A DNA stretch of 56,213 bases from Nonomuraea sp. MG754425 (GCF_021699195.1 NZ_SSXE01000039.1:1-56213), one strand, 5' to 3'. Counted from the first letter of the stretch, positions 43,826-52,449 are shown. Notes: generated from the letters alone by a model not told the origin. Translations and numbers: made by a program.

Positions 43826-44944
43826 CTAGCCTTGGTGCGCCGGGCCGCGTACCGGCCTGCGGCGGCCCATGCCGAGGACGAACCTGGCCGGCCCCCAGCG
43901 CCGTACGATCTCGTAGGTGGCCAGGCTGAGCGCGAAGGCCGCGGTCATGATCAGCACGTACGGCACGGGCCCGGCGGCGGTGACGTGCAGGACGTACCAG
44001 CCCGCGGCGACCAGGAACGTCTGGTGCAGGACGTACACGGGGAAGGCCGCCTCGTTGCAGTACGCCACCGCCTTCGCCCCGCCGCCGAGGTGCCGCCTGC
44101 CGTAGCCGAGCAGGGCCAGCAACGCCGTCCAGCAGGCGAGGTCGCGCACCGCCGTCGCGGGCAGGCCGTCCTGGCCGCCGAGCAGGAGCACGCCCGCGCC
44201 TCCCGACACGGCCAGCGCCAGGAACAGCGCCCGCCACCGCTCGATCATGTCCATGACGGCGTCGTCGGTGACGATGAGGAAGCCCAGCGCGAAGTAGGCG
44301 GCGAAGACGAAGATGTTCTTCCCGCCCACCTCCGGCAGGGCGGACAGCGCGGTCAGCGCCACGACCGGCAGCAGCGCGGGCAGCGGTCGCCGCAGCCAGC
44401 CCGGCGTGTACCCGCGCCTGATCAGCGCCAGCATCGGCCGGACGAGCGCCGCCGAGATGAGGAACAGGAACAGCACGAACCACAGGTGTGCGGGGGAGAG
44501 GCCGCCCTCGTACTCCGACCAGTCGGAGAAGTCGGTGAAGTACGTCCACAGGAAGCCGGCGTAGGAGCCCTCGTACCCGCGGTGGAAGCGCATGGCGTAG
44601 TACGCCTGCGGCGGAACGACGACCAGCACGCCGAACAGCAGCGGCACCAGCAGCCGGGACGCCCGCTCGCGGACGTACCGGCCCGCCGACCTGCGCTTGA
44701 GGGCGTAGAAGCTGGCCGAGCCGGCCAGCAGGAACAGCAGCGGCATGAACCAGTAGGACAACTGCACCAGCACGGTGGAGAAGGTGTTCACCTCCCCCTT
44801 CACGTAGAACGCGGCGCCCCCGTCGAACACCCGCGCCGTGTGGTACGGGAACAGGAACAGGATGCCCAGGTTCCGCAGCCAGTCGATGTGGTTCCGGCGT
44901 CCGCCGCCCTGCGCGGGCGTCGCCGTCGTCGTCGCGGTCGTCAA
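43826..44944 (-). CDS. Acyltransferase-3 family membrane protein
   Basis: The 372-residue protein has about ten hydrophobic segments and the typical acyltransferase-3 start HIDWLRNLGILFLFPYHTAR, with the conserved His of the first segment. LWFVLFLFLISA and YCNEAAFPVYVLHQTFLV are also family-like. Such enzymes O-acylate glycans, lipids or antibiotics in the membrane (OpgC/OafA-like). The start is a TTG at 44944, supported by GGAGG 5 nt upstream. It is divergent from a TetR gene across an operator-like inverted repeat, so it is likely repressed by that protein. The acceptor is unknown. Confidence 0.85.
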   Translation of the reverse strand: MTTATTTATPAQGGGRRNHIDWLRNLGILFLFPYHTARVFDGGAAFYVKGEVNTFSTVLVQLSYWFMPLLFLLAGSASFYALKRRSAGRYVRERASRLLVPLLFGVLVVVPPQAYYAMRFHRGYEGSYAGFLWTYFTDFSDWSEYEGGLSPAHLWFVLFLFLISAALVRPMLALIRRGYTPGWLRRPLPALLPVVALTALSALPEVGGKNIFVFAAYFALGFLIVTDDAVMDMIERWRALFLALAVSGGAGVLLLGGQDGLPATAVRDLACWTALLALLGYGRRHLGGGAKAVAYCNEAAFPVYVLHQTFLVAAGWYVLHVTAAGPVPYVLIMTAAFALSLATYEIVRRWGPARFVLGMGRRRPVRGPAHQG

Positions 44945-44990
44945 AGGTGCCTCCGATGCGGAAAGGTGATCAAGATACTCCGTACGATAC

Positions 44991-45011
44991 CGAAAGTATT
45001 GAGTACTTTCG
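44991..45011. promoter_or_regulatory. TetR operator candidate between divergent genes
   Basis: CGAAAGTA (44991-44998) and TACTTTCG (45004-45011) are a perfect 8-bp inverted repeat with a 5-bp spacer. TATGCT (45013-45018) beside it is a plausible -10 for the tetR gene. Binding here would block that promoter and could reach the acyltransferase promoter, whose start codon is 47 nt away. Confidence 0.7.
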
Positions 45012-45018
45012 GTATGCT

Positions 45019-45663
45019 ATGGGCGTGAACGATGATCGGCAGCAGAGCCACAACCGGCGCGTGCCACGCGAGGAGGTGCGCCGCCGGCTGCTGGCCGAGG
45101 CGGCGCGGGTGTTCGCCGAACGCGGCTACGCCGACGCCCGGATCGAGGACATCGCGGCCGGCGCCGGCTTCACCAAGGGAGCCGTCTACTCGAACTTCGG
45201 CGGCAAGCAGGAGCTGTTCGGCGCGATCCTCGGCGACGGCGCCGAGACGGAACTGGCCGCCGTGCGCGGCGAGATCCGCGACACCGACGACCTGCCCACG
45301 CTGATCGGCCGGGTGGTCTCGCTGGTCACCCGGCGCATCGTGGAAGACGGCGGGCGCGGGCACCTCGGCCTGGAGTTCGCCGCCCGCGCCGCCCGCGACG
45401 AGCCCACCCGGCAGATCCTCGCCCCCATGCGCCGCGCCCAGCGTGCAGGGTCGGCCCGGTCGATCGCCGAGGTCGCCGAGCGCACCGGCGCCCGTCCCGC
45501 CGTCGATCTCGACCAGGCCGCGCTCATCCTGCACTGCCTGACCAACGGCCTGGTCAACGAGCACATCGCCGATCCCGAGTCGGTCGACGCCGAGGCTGTG
45601 GGACGCGCGCTGACCACCGTACTGACCTGCCTGCTGCCGCTCCCCGGCGAACAAGACTCCTGA
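45019..45663 (+). CDS. TetR/AcrR-family transcriptional regulator
   Basis: The 214-residue protein has a TetR helix-turn-helix (ARIEDIAAGAGFTKGAVYSNF) preceded by RRRLLAEAARVFAERGYADA, and a helical effector domain. ATG 45019 was chosen over the in-frame codon at 44947, since the longer form would begin inside the operator. A -10 ends at 45018, so the true start may be the GTG at 45025 on a leaderless mRNA. Probable autorepressor and repressor of the divergent acyltransferase gene. The ligand is unknown. Confidence 0.88.
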   Translation: MGVNDDRQQSHNRRVPREEVRRRLLAEAARVFAERGYADARIEDIAAGAGFTKGAVYSNFGGKQELFGAILGDGAETELAAVRGEIRDTDDLPTLIGRVVSLVTRRIVEDGGRGHLGLEFAARAARDEPTRQILAPMRRAQRAGSARSIAEVAERTGARPAVDLDQAALILHCLTNGLVNEHIADPESVDAEAVGRALTTVLTCLLPLPGEQDS

Positions 45664-45694
45664 GGTCGTCCTCCTCCTACGGCCCCGCGCGCGC

Positions 45695-46585
45695 TCACCC
45701 CCGCAGGCCGGCTTCCGCGCTCTCCATGGCGGCGCCGGGTTCCGTGCTCGCCACGGCCGGGCCGGTTTCGGCGATCTTCGCCAGCGTCGCGCGGGTCGCG
45801 GTGGTGTCCGGTCTGTCGGCCGGGGCCCGTGCCAGCAGCGCCAGCAGGACCGGCGACAGCGCGCCGCCCGCCAGCACCGGTGGGCGCGGCGGCAGGGTCA
45901 GCACCGCCGCGAGCACCGCCGGCGGCGTGTCACCCGGGTACGGCGGCACGCCCTCGACCGCGTAGTAGAGCGTGGCGCCCAGCGACCACAGGTCCGACGC
46001 GGGCCCGCCCCGCTCGCCGCGCAGCAGCTCCGGCGCGATGTAGCCGGGCGACCCGGCCACCATCCCCTCGGCGGCGGGCGCCTGACCCTCGACCGTGGCG
46101 ACGCCGAAATCGGTCAGCACGGTGTGGCCGTCCCGGCGCAGGAACACGTTCGCGGGCTTCACGTCGCGGTGCAGCACCCCGGACGCGTGCACGAAGGCCA
46201 GCGCGGACAGCACCTCGCCGCCGATCGCCGCCACCCGCCGGGCCGTCAGCGCCCCCTCCGCGCCGACGGCCTCCCGCAGCGAACGCCCGTGCAGGATCTC
46301 CATGACGATCCACGGCCGGCCGCCGTGCGCGACCACGTCGAGCAGGCGGACGACGCCCGGATGCCGCACCCGGTCGGCGATCCGCGCCTCGCCGAGCACC
46401 CGCTCGTAGGCCGCGGCCCGGTCGGCGGCGTGCGCCGCCGGGGGCAGCAGCACCTCCTTGACCGCCACGTCACGTCCGAGCAACTCATCGCGGGCCAGCC
46501 AGACCCTGCCCATGCCGCCCGCGCCGACCGGCCCGCGCAGCCGGTAGCGGCCCGCGAGCAGGTGTCGCGCAGGTGCGTCCGTCAT
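45695..46585 (-). CDS. Soluble eukaryotic-type Ser/Thr protein kinase
   Basis: Numbered from the ATG at 46585 the protein has 296 residues and is nearly all kinase domain: glycine loop GAGGMGRV (21-28), VAVKEV with Lys43, HRDVKPANV with catalytic Asp141, DFG with Asp159, and GYIAPELL. It resembles PknB-type kinases but has no transmembrane helix or extracellular sensor domain, only a short Ala/Pro/Glu-rich tail. An upstream in-frame codon at 46654 would overlap a conserved direct repeat and is less likely. Targets are unknown. It is transcribed alone, convergent with the tetR gene. Confidence 0.88.
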   Translation of the reverse strand: MTDAPARHLLAGRYRLRGPVGAGGMGRVWLARDELLGRDVAVKEVLLPPAAHAADRAAAYERVLGEARIADRVRHPGVVRLLDVVAHGGRPWIVMEILHGRSLREAVGAEGALTARRVAAIGGEVLSALAFVHASGVLHRDVKPANVFLRRDGHTVLTDFGVATVEGQAPAAEGMVAGSPGYIAPELLRGERGGPASDLWSLGATLYYAVEGVPPYPGDTPPAVLAAVLTLPPRPPVLAGGALSPVLLALLARAPADRPDTTATRATLAKIAETGPAVASTEPGAAMESAEAGLRG

Positions 46586-46624
46586 CCGTTCACCGGTGTC
46601 CTCCCCTGCGTCGCGGCCCGGTGT

Positions 46625-46665
46625 GATTGTGAAGAGCCCGGAATATCGGGACAAGCGCCTTTGCG
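46625..46665. repeat. Direct repeat copy 1 upstream of the kinase gene
   Basis: GATTGTG, a 9-bp variable part, then GAATATCGGGACAAGCGCCT and TTGCGC. The second copy is exactly 210 bp further on, matching at 34 of 42 positions, mostly in the last 26 bp (23 of 26). Outside the two copies, 46586-46987 holds no gene I can support. Copies of this size in a divergent promoter region suggest a regulator site or duplicated promoter. Confidence 0.6.
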
Positions 46666-46834
46666 CTGAGGTGCAAACGCCGCCCCCGCGCGGGCCCGGC
46701 CGGGCTCATTCGCGCGTCCCGGCCTCGCGGAATGGCTCCCGGCCGGTCGGGGGCGCGCATTCCGCCGCGCGGGAAAAGGCCGGGCGTCGGCGGAGATATT
46801 CGGTCACGCCGTTTTCGTTGACGCCGCTGGTCGC

Positions 46835-46875
46835 GATTGTGGTGCGCACTGAATACCGTGACAAGGGCCTTTGCG
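46835..46875. repeat. Direct repeat copy 2 upstream of the ArsR-like gene
   Basis: GATTGTG, nine variable bases, then GAATACCGTGACAAGGGCCT and TTGCGC. Same spacing and orientation as copy 1. This copy is about 110 bp ahead of the plus-strand regulator at 46988, while copy 1 is about 40 bp ahead of the kinase start on the minus strand. Confidence 0.6.
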
Positions 46876-46987
46876 CGCGGTCGCGACCATGCGCCCGGAC
46901 GGGCGAAGCAGTATGGTCGGGTGACCAGAGCCCGTGCCGGAGAGCCGCCGTTGCGGGCATTCCGTCCGAGCCGCCCGTGGGATGACG

Positions 46988-47971
46988 ATGGGATTGTTAC
47001 GCATTCACTTCACGGCCGACGATCTGGCGAGAACGACCATTGCCGCGACCGCGGACCCGCTTTGGGAGCTGCTGCTCAGCCGATTTCGGTTGCACGACCG
47101 CGACAAATCCCTGACGCTGCGTCCGTGGATTCACCGGCTGCACGAGAATCGGGCCCTGCTGGCCCGGGCCGAGCCGGGCATCCGGTGGTTGTCGGCATTG
47201 GCCCCGGCGGCCCCGTACTTTCCTGATTTCCTCACCCCGGCGGCGGCCCGCGACGGGCTCGGACCCGGCCTGGCGGCGCTGCGGTCCACCCCCCGGGCCC
47301 GGCTGGCGCACGAACTGCGCCGGTTCGCCCGCCACGCGCCGGTCCCCGACTGGGCCGTCCCGCTCGCCCGGGGCGACGACGCCACGATCGCGCAGGTCAC
47401 CGCGGCGCTGAACGCCTACCACGAGGTGGCCATCGCGCCGCACCAGCAGCTCATCCAGGCGGCACTCGACGCCGAGCGGGCCAAGCGCGTCCGTCACCTG
47501 CTCGACGGGGGTGTGGAAGAGCTGCTGGCCAGCATGCGGCCCCTTATGCGCTGGCGCTCCCCGGTGCTGGAGGTCGACTACAGCGTGGACCGCGACCTGC
47601 ACCTCGACGGCAGGGGGCTGCGGCTGGTGCCGTCCTTCTTCTGCCGTCGTGTCCCGGTCGCGCCGGCCGATCCGGAACTGCCGCCGACGCTGATCTACCC
47701 GCTGGCTCCGGAGTTCCGCTGGAAGCCGGCCGAGCACGCGCCCGCGCCGCTGAAGGCCCTGATCGGCGGCACCCGCGCCGCCGTCCTGCACGCCATCGAC
47801 GTCGGGGCCACCACCACCGAGCTGGCCCGCCGCACGGGCATCTCGCCGGCCGCCGCCAGCCGGCACACCACCGTGCTGCGCGAGGCGGGGCTGATCAGCA
47901 GCCAGCGGCACGGCCCGGCCGTCCTCCACGTCCTGACCGCCCTGGGGCGGGACGTCCTCCAGCACGGGTGA
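46988..47971 (+). CDS. DUF5937/ArsR-type winged-helix regulator
   Basis: The 327-residue protein begins MGLLRIHFTADDLARTTIAA and has WELLLSRFRL, matching the DUF5937 N-terminal domain of actinobacterial regulators. The C terminus (about 255-325) is an ArsR-like winged helix: TRAAVLHAIDVGATTTELARR, SPAAASRHTTVLREAGLI and a short wing ending LTALGRDVL. No metal-binding cysteine motif of metal-sensing ArsR proteins is seen. The start is ATG 46988, or 46982 two codons earlier. Its target may be itself or the gene set that follows on the same strand. Confidence 0.83.
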   Translation: MGLLRIHFTADDLARTTIAATADPLWELLLSRFRLHDRDKSLTLRPWIHRLHENRALLARAEPGIRWLSALAPAAPYFPDFLTPAAARDGLGPGLAALRSTPRARLAHELRRFARHAPVPDWAVPLARGDDATIAQVTAALNAYHEVAIAPHQQLIQAALDAERAKRVRHLLDGGVEELLASMRPLMRWRSPVLEVDYSVDRDLHLDGRGLRLVPSFFCRRVPVAPADPELPPTLIYPLAPEFRWKPAEHAPAPLKALIGGTRAAVLHAIDVGATTTELARRTGISPAAASRHTTVLREAGLISSQRHGPAVLHVLTALGRDVLQHG

Positions 47972-47987
47972 CCTACCCCTGAACGAC

Positions 47988-48041
47988 TACTCTTATATGA
48001 GTACTCGCTCTTGATCGGTCGGCGCTACTCGTGTTTGAGTA
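47988..48041. promoter_or_regulatory. Two PadR operator candidates
   Basis: TACTCttatatGAGTA (47988-48003) and TACTCgtgtttGAGTA (48026-48041) have identical 5-6-5 geometry and lie 38 bp apart, the second ending 5 nt before the padR ATG. Paired inverted repeats of this kind are typical of PadR autorepression. Confidence 0.7.
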
Positions 48042-48046
48042 CCTCC

Positions 48047-48631
48047 ATGAGCAACAGCACCCGCCTGTTCATCCTGGGCTCGCTCGCCCGCGGCGGCCCC
48101 ATGCACGGACACCAGATCCGGCAGTACGCGCAGACCGACCGGACCGACCTGTGGAGCGACATCAAGGTCGGATCCCTCTACGGCGCCCTGCACCGGATGG
48201 AGAACGAGGGCGTGATCGAAACGGTCCGCACCGAGCAGGAGGGCCGGCTCCCGGCCAGAACGATCTACGCGATCACCGACGACGGACTGCTCGAACTGGC
48301 CGCGCTCCGCGACGCCGTCCTGCGCGAGACCCGCCTGCGCCCCGACCCCGTCAACCTGGCGCTGCAACTCAGCGTCGGGATGAGCGAGCACGAACTGCGC
48401 GCCGCCCTGGAGGAGCGCTACCAGGCATGGACGGCGCAGTTGCGGTCGTGGCAGCGCCTGCGCGAACTCGCCGCCCCGCACCTGAAGGGCTTCGAGCCGT
48501 ACGGCTTCGACCACACCATCGCCCGCGTCCAGGCCGAGGTCACCTGGCACGAACAACTGCTGAAGGACCTGCCCGCCATCCTGGCCGACCTGAACGCGGA
48601 CGGCGACGCCGACTCCCCGGAAGGAGCCTGA
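48047..48631 (+). CDS. PadR-family transcriptional regulator of a flavin monooxygenase operon
   Basis: The 194-residue protein starts MSNSTRLFILGSLARGGPMH at 48047, with the PadR winged helix (GHQIRQYAQ, then VGSLYGALHRMENEGVIE and a wing ending ARTIYAITDDG), followed by a C-terminal helical domain containing YQAWTAQLRSW. The in-frame ATG at 48011 would start before the operators and is less likely. Its stop is followed after one base by the monooxygenase start, so the two are translationally coupled. It probably represses this operon through the repeats at 47988-48041 until a substrate-like ligand binds. Confidence 0.88.
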   Translation: MSNSTRLFILGSLARGGPMHGHQIRQYAQTDRTDLWSDIKVGSLYGALHRMENEGVIETVRTEQEGRLPARTIYAITDDGLLELAALRDAVLRETRLRPDPVNLALQLSVGMSEHELRAALEERYQAWTAQLRSWQRLRELAAPHLKGFEPYGFDHTIARVQAEVTWHEQLLKDLPAILADLNADGDADSPEGA

Positions 48632-48632
48632 C

Positions 48633-49973
48633 ATGACCTCCCGTCCCCTCGACGTCATCGTGATCGGCGGCGGCATCGGCGGCCTGTGCCTGGCCCACGG
48701 GCTGCGGCCGTCCGGCGCGAACGTGCGCGTCTTCGAACGCGGTCGCGGCGCCGACGACTGGGTGCAGGGCTACCGCATCCACGTCAACCAGATGGGCGCG
48801 AGGTCGTTGCACCAGTGCCTGCCCCGTCCGCTGTGGGAGACCTTCGCCGCGACCTCCGGCCACCCCGGGCCGGGCTTCGGCTTCCACACCCACCGCCGCG
48901 AGCGGCTGGTGTTCGTGGAGGAGGGCGTGATGACCGGCGACGCCGGCAGCGCCGCCGACGCCCAGTACGCCACCAGCCGATCCGTCTTACACGCCCTGCT
49001 CACGGCCGGCCTGGACGGAGTGATCCAGTACGGCAAGACGTACGAGCGCTACGAGCGCGGCTCCGACGGGCGGGTGACCGCGTTCTTCGCCGACGGCACC
49101 CGGGCCACCGGGGACGTCCTCGTCGGGGCCGACGGCGCCCGCTCGCGTGTGCGCCGCCAGTACCTGCCGCAGGCGCGTACCGTCCAGACCGACGCGCTGG
49201 CCGTCGGCGGGCGGCTGCCCCTCGACGAGCACACCCGCGCCTGGCTGCCGCCGGACTTCGCCGACGGGCTCAACCTCGTCCTGCCGCCCCGCGACAGCGT
49301 GCTGTTCACCGCCACCTTCAACGGCGAACGGCGCATGGAACGTGCCACCGGCCCGAGCGGGTTCGGGGTGGACCTGGCGGCCCTCGCCTCCGGGGTGCGG
49401 GACTACCTGCTGCTCGCGTTCATCGCGCACCGCCGCGCCTACCCGCCCGGCGTGTCCGACCTCGACGGCGAGGGGCTCCAGCGCCTGCTGGGCACGATGA
49501 CCCGGGACTGGGACCCCGTGCTGCGCCGCGTGCTCGCCGACGCCGACCCGGCCACCCTGCGCCTCATGCCGTTCAGGACCTCGGTCCCGGTACGCGCCTG
49601 GCCCAGCAGTACGATCACCCTGCTCGGCGACGCCATCCACAGCATGACCCCCGCCCTGGGCTTCGGCGCCAACGTCGCCCTGCGCGACGCGGCCCTGCTG
49701 TCGAGCAGGCTCTCGGCGGCCTGCCGCGGCGAGGTCGCTCTCGTCACGGCCGTCGCCGGTTACGAGCGGCAGATGCGCGAGCACGGCTTCCACGCCGTAC
49801 GGGCCGCGCGCCGGCTGACCGGCTTCATGATCTCCGGCAGCCCTCTCGTCAGGGGCGCGGCGAAGAACTGGTTCCGCCTGTGCCGGAACGCGCCGGCGCT
49901 GAGGCGCCTGACCTTCGGCGGCAACTGGACCGACACCACCCCCCAGGAACCCGAACGCCACGCGGTGTCATGA
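48633..49973 (+). CDS. FAD-dependent monooxygenase (PHBH/UbiH type)
   Basis: The 446-residue protein has the N-terminal FAD dinucleotide fold VIVIGGGIGGLCLAHGL, the NAD(P)H/FAD motif VLVGADGARSRVRR, and the C-terminal FAD motif LLGDAIHSMTPALGFGANVA. This is the set expected of single-component aromatic hydroxylases of the p-hydroxybenzoate hydroxylase group, which use NAD(P)H and O2. The C terminus lacks the thioredoxin-like extension of phenol hydroxylases. Directly coupled to the padR gene. A substrate cannot be inferred; hydroxylation of an antibiotic or other aromatic is plausible given the local regulator. Confidence 0.88.
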   Translation: MTSRPLDVIVIGGGIGGLCLAHGLRPSGANVRVFERGRGADDWVQGYRIHVNQMGARSLHQCLPRPLWETFAATSGHPGPGFGFHTHRRERLVFVEEGVMTGDAGSAADAQYATSRSVLHALLTAGLDGVIQYGKTYERYERGSDGRVTAFFADGTRATGDVLVGADGARSRVRRQYLPQARTVQTDALAVGGRLPLDEHTRAWLPPDFADGLNLVLPPRDSVLFTATFNGERRMERATGPSGFGVDLAALASGVRDYLLLAFIAHRRAYPPGVSDLDGEGLQRLLGTMTRDWDPVLRRVLADADPATLRLMPFRTSVPVRAWPSSTITLLGDAIHSMTPALGFGANVALRDAALLSSRLSAACRGEVALVTAVAGYERQMREHGFHAVRAARRLTGFMISGSPLVRGAAKNWFRLCRNAPALRRLTFGGNWTDTTPQEPERHAVS

Positions 49974-50165
49974 CCCCGCGGCGCCGGGGCGCCCGGCTCA
50001 ACCCCTGACGAAACGCCTGCGGGAGCTGGTCCACCGCCGCCTTGACGTCCCCCGGTTGAAGTCGGCTGCGTGGTCCTGGTGGGAGGGGAAACCTGGTCAA
50101 ACCCGCGAAACTCCCGCGAGTGTTCCCTTAAGATCGTTTGAACGCCATCAGAGGGAGAACTGCGA

Positions 50166-50984
50166 ATGATGGGACAGGAGCGGGCACCCGCGGGAGTCGA
50201 TCCGAACGTGCCGAGCGTGGCCCGGATGTACGACTTCCTGCTCGGCGGCAAGGACCACTTCCGGTCGGACCGCGAGGCCGCCGCCCGCATCATTCAGCTC
50301 TCGCCGAACGCGAGGGAGATCGCGCAGGCCAACCGGGCGTTTCTGGGCCGCGCGGTACGCGTGGCCGCCGAGGACGGCATCGACCAGTTCCTCGACCTCG
50401 GCACCGGCCTGCCGACCCAGGAGAACGTGCACCAGGTGGCGGCACGCGTCTCGCCCGGCGCCCGGGTGGTCTACGTCGACCACGATCCGATCGTGCTGGT
50501 GCACGCCCGCGCCCTGCTCGCCGAGACCTCCGACACCGTCGTGGTGGCGGGCGACATGCGCGACCCCAAGGCGATCCTCGGGCACCCCGACGTCACCGGC
50601 CACCTCGACTTCGACCGGCCGCTGGCCGTGCTGATGGTCGCGGTGCTGCACTTCATCCCGGACGACGACCAGGCCCAGGTCATCGTGCGCACCATCCGCG
50701 AGTCCCTGCCCTCGGGCAGCCACCTGATCATCTCGCACGTGACGGTGGGCGAACTCGACAGCGCCGTGGTGGGGGAGGGTCGCGACGTCTACCGCAGGAC
50801 CAGCGCGGGCAACGTCACCCCGCGCACCCGCGAGCAGATCACCGGCTTCTTCGAGGGGCTGGAGATGCTGGAGCCGGGCCTGGTGTCGTCCAACGCGTGG
50901 CGTCCCGACGCCGCCCCGCTCGACCCGGCGCTGTCCGGGCCCAGCGGGGCGGAGATCCTCTGCGGCGTCGCCCGCGTCCCCTGA
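50166..50984 (+). CDS. SAM-dependent methyltransferase (DUF574/Methyltransf_19 type)
   Basis: The 272-residue protein has the family signature PSVARMYDFLLGGKDHFRSD near the N terminus, the SAM loop QFLDLGTGLPT, and YVDHDPIVLVHARALL, VAGDMRDP and VLHFIPDDD further on. This matches the large actinomycete DUF574 (Methyltransf_19) group, whose substrates are mostly unknown. GAGGGAGA lies before the ATG at 50166, with a second ATG one codon later. It stands alone, with a 192-bp leader region upstream containing no gene, and ends in a hairpin shared with the convergent monooxygenase. Confidence 0.9.
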   Translation: MMGQERAPAGVDPNVPSVARMYDFLLGGKDHFRSDREAAARIIQLSPNAREIAQANRAFLGRAVRVAAEDGIDQFLDLGTGLPTQENVHQVAARVSPGARVVYVDHDPIVLVHARALLAETSDTVVVAGDMRDPKAILGHPDVTGHLDFDRPLAVLMVAVLHFIPDDDQAQVIVRTIRESLPSGSHLIISHVTVGELDSAVVGEGRDVYRRTSAGNVTPRTREQITGFFEGLEMLEPGLVSSNAWRPDAAPLDPALSGPSGAEILCGVARVP

Positions 50985-51004
50985 CGGCGCCGGTCAGGGG
51001 ACGC
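50974..51004. terminator. Symmetrical bidirectional terminator containing both stop codons
   Basis: GCGTCCCCTGAC (50974-50985) and GTCAGGGGACGC (50993-51004) are a perfect 12-bp inverted repeat with a 7-nt loop. Each arm holds the last codons and TGA stop of one of the two convergent genes, so both proteins end in the same codons for VP-stop. Confidence 0.8.
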
Positions 51005-52412
51005 CGCACCAGGTTCGCAGCGCCTGCCGGGTCTCGTGGTGCGGCCCGGCCCAGGCCACGTACCCGTCGGGACGGATCAGCGCCGCCTCAGGACGCAGGC
51101 CGGGCGCGCCCACCTGCCGGACGCGGTCCGGCCACGGCCGCGTGACCTGATCGTCGGCGTCGGCACCGGCCAGGACGAACCGGCCGTCGCGCAGGACCTC
51201 GTACAACCGTCCCCGCGTGGTGGGCCCGTCGGGCGCGCGCCGTCCGGCGAGCGGGTGGGCCCCGGTCCCGGGCGGCGGGTAGGAGATCTCCAGCCCGGAC
51301 AGCAGCCCGAGGACGCGGCGGCGGCCGGGGCCGGTGCGCAGGGCCGCGGCCATGGCCCGCCGCCCGAGCTCCAGCCGCACCCGGGAACCGGAGAGCACCA
51401 TCCGGGTGAGCCGGTCGGTGATCGCGAGCACCGCCGCCCCGACCGGGTGGCGTTCGCCGTGGTAGGTGTCGAGCAGCCAGGACGGCGCCCACCCGTGCAC
51501 GGCGGCGGCCAGCTTCCAGCCGAGGTTGATCGCGTCCTGCAGGCCGGTGTTCATGCCCTGGCCGGCCATGGGCGAGTTGACGTGCGCGGCGTCGCCGATC
51601 AGGAACACGCGTCCGGAGCGGTACTGCCGCGCCTGGCGGCGTTCGGTGACGAAGCGGGAGATCCACCGCGGTTCGCTCATCCCGTAGTCGGTGCCCGCGA
51701 TGCGGTGGAAGGCATCGCGGATCTCCGCGAACCGGGGCGGCTTGTCCTGGCCGGGGCCGTCCAGCAGCCACGCGCCGACCCGGAACCAGCCGTCTCCGAA
51801 CGGCACGGCGATCACCGCCCCGTCCGGGCCGGTGACGTTGATGGGCGGGCCGTCCTGCCCCGTCTCGGGGATGCGCACGTCGGCCAGCACCATGGGCAGG
51901 GTGTAGGTGTCGCCGTCGAACCCGGTGCCGACGAGGTCGCGTACGGTGCTGTGCGCGCCGTCCGCGCCGATCACGTACCGTGCGCGTGACCGGGAGCCGT
52001 CCTGGAGGCGCACGGTGACGGCTTCGGCGTCCTGGCTGAGGCCCGTCACGCGGGAGCCGCGCACGATCCGCGCGCCCAGCTCCGTCGCCCGGGCTTCCAG
52101 CAGGTGCTCGGTGCCGCTCTGCGGCACGATGAGCATCATCGGGTAGCGGCTGTCGAGCCGGGTGAAGTCCACGTTCGAGGCGTAGGCGGGTGACACCCGG
52201 CGGATGGCGTGGCCGCGTCGCACCAGGTCGTCGGCCAGCCCGCGGGCGTCGAGCAGTTCCAGGGCCCTGGCGTGCACGGCGAAGGCCCGGGTGATGCCGG
52301 GTTCCTCGGCCCGTTGTTCCAGGATCCGGCACGAGACGCCCGCCAGGGCGAGTTCGCAGGCGGCCATCAGGCCACTCGGTCCCGCGCCCACGATGAGCAC
52401 GTCGTCCATCAT
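50994..52412 (-). CDS. FAD-dependent aromatic-ring hydroxylase (rifampicin/phenol monooxygenase-like)
   Basis: The 472-residue protein has FAD motifs VLIVGAGPSGLMAACELA (N-terminal), YVIGADGAHSTVRDL, and FLIGDAAHVNSPMAGQGMNT, with the conserved GMNTGLQDAINLGWKLA helix of group A flavoprotein monooxygenases. The C-terminal 110 residues look like the degenerate thioredoxin-fold extension seen in antibiotic monooxygenases such as rifampicin and polyketide hydroxylases. The ATG at 52412 (or 52409) follows the NmrA-like gene by 37 nt. As last gene of a TetR-controlled group it may inactivate or tailor an aromatic compound. Confidence 0.88.
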   Translation of the reverse strand: MMDDVLIVGAGPSGLMAACELALAGVSCRILEQRAEEPGITRAFAVHARALELLDARGLADDLVRRGHAIRRVSPAYASNVDFTRLDSRYPMMLIVPQSGTEHLLEARATELGARIVRGSRVTGLSQDAEAVTVRLQDGSRSRARYVIGADGAHSTVRDLVGTGFDGDTYTLPMVLADVRIPETGQDGPPINVTGPDGAVIAVPFGDGWFRVGAWLLDGPGQDKPPRFAEIRDAFHRIAGTDYGMSEPRWISRFVTERRQARQYRSGRVFLIGDAAHVNSPMAGQGMNTGLQDAINLGWKLAAAVHGWAPSWLLDTYHGERHPVGAAVLAITDRLTRMVLSGSRVRLELGRRAMAAALRTGPGRRRVLGLLSGLEISYPPPGTGAHPLAGRRAPDGPTTRGRLYEVLRDGRFVLAGADADDQVTRPWPDRVRQVGAPGLRPEAALIRPDGYVAWAGPHHETRQALRTWCGVP

Positions 52413-52449
52413 TCACCTCCGCACAGAGCCGGGAAGGGGGCCGGCCGGG

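Noticed and set aside
46706..46960. Possible 84-residue gene in the kinase upstream region
   Set aside because: No Shine-Dalgarno, atypical composition, and it runs across a conserved direct repeat; more likely regulatory DNA.
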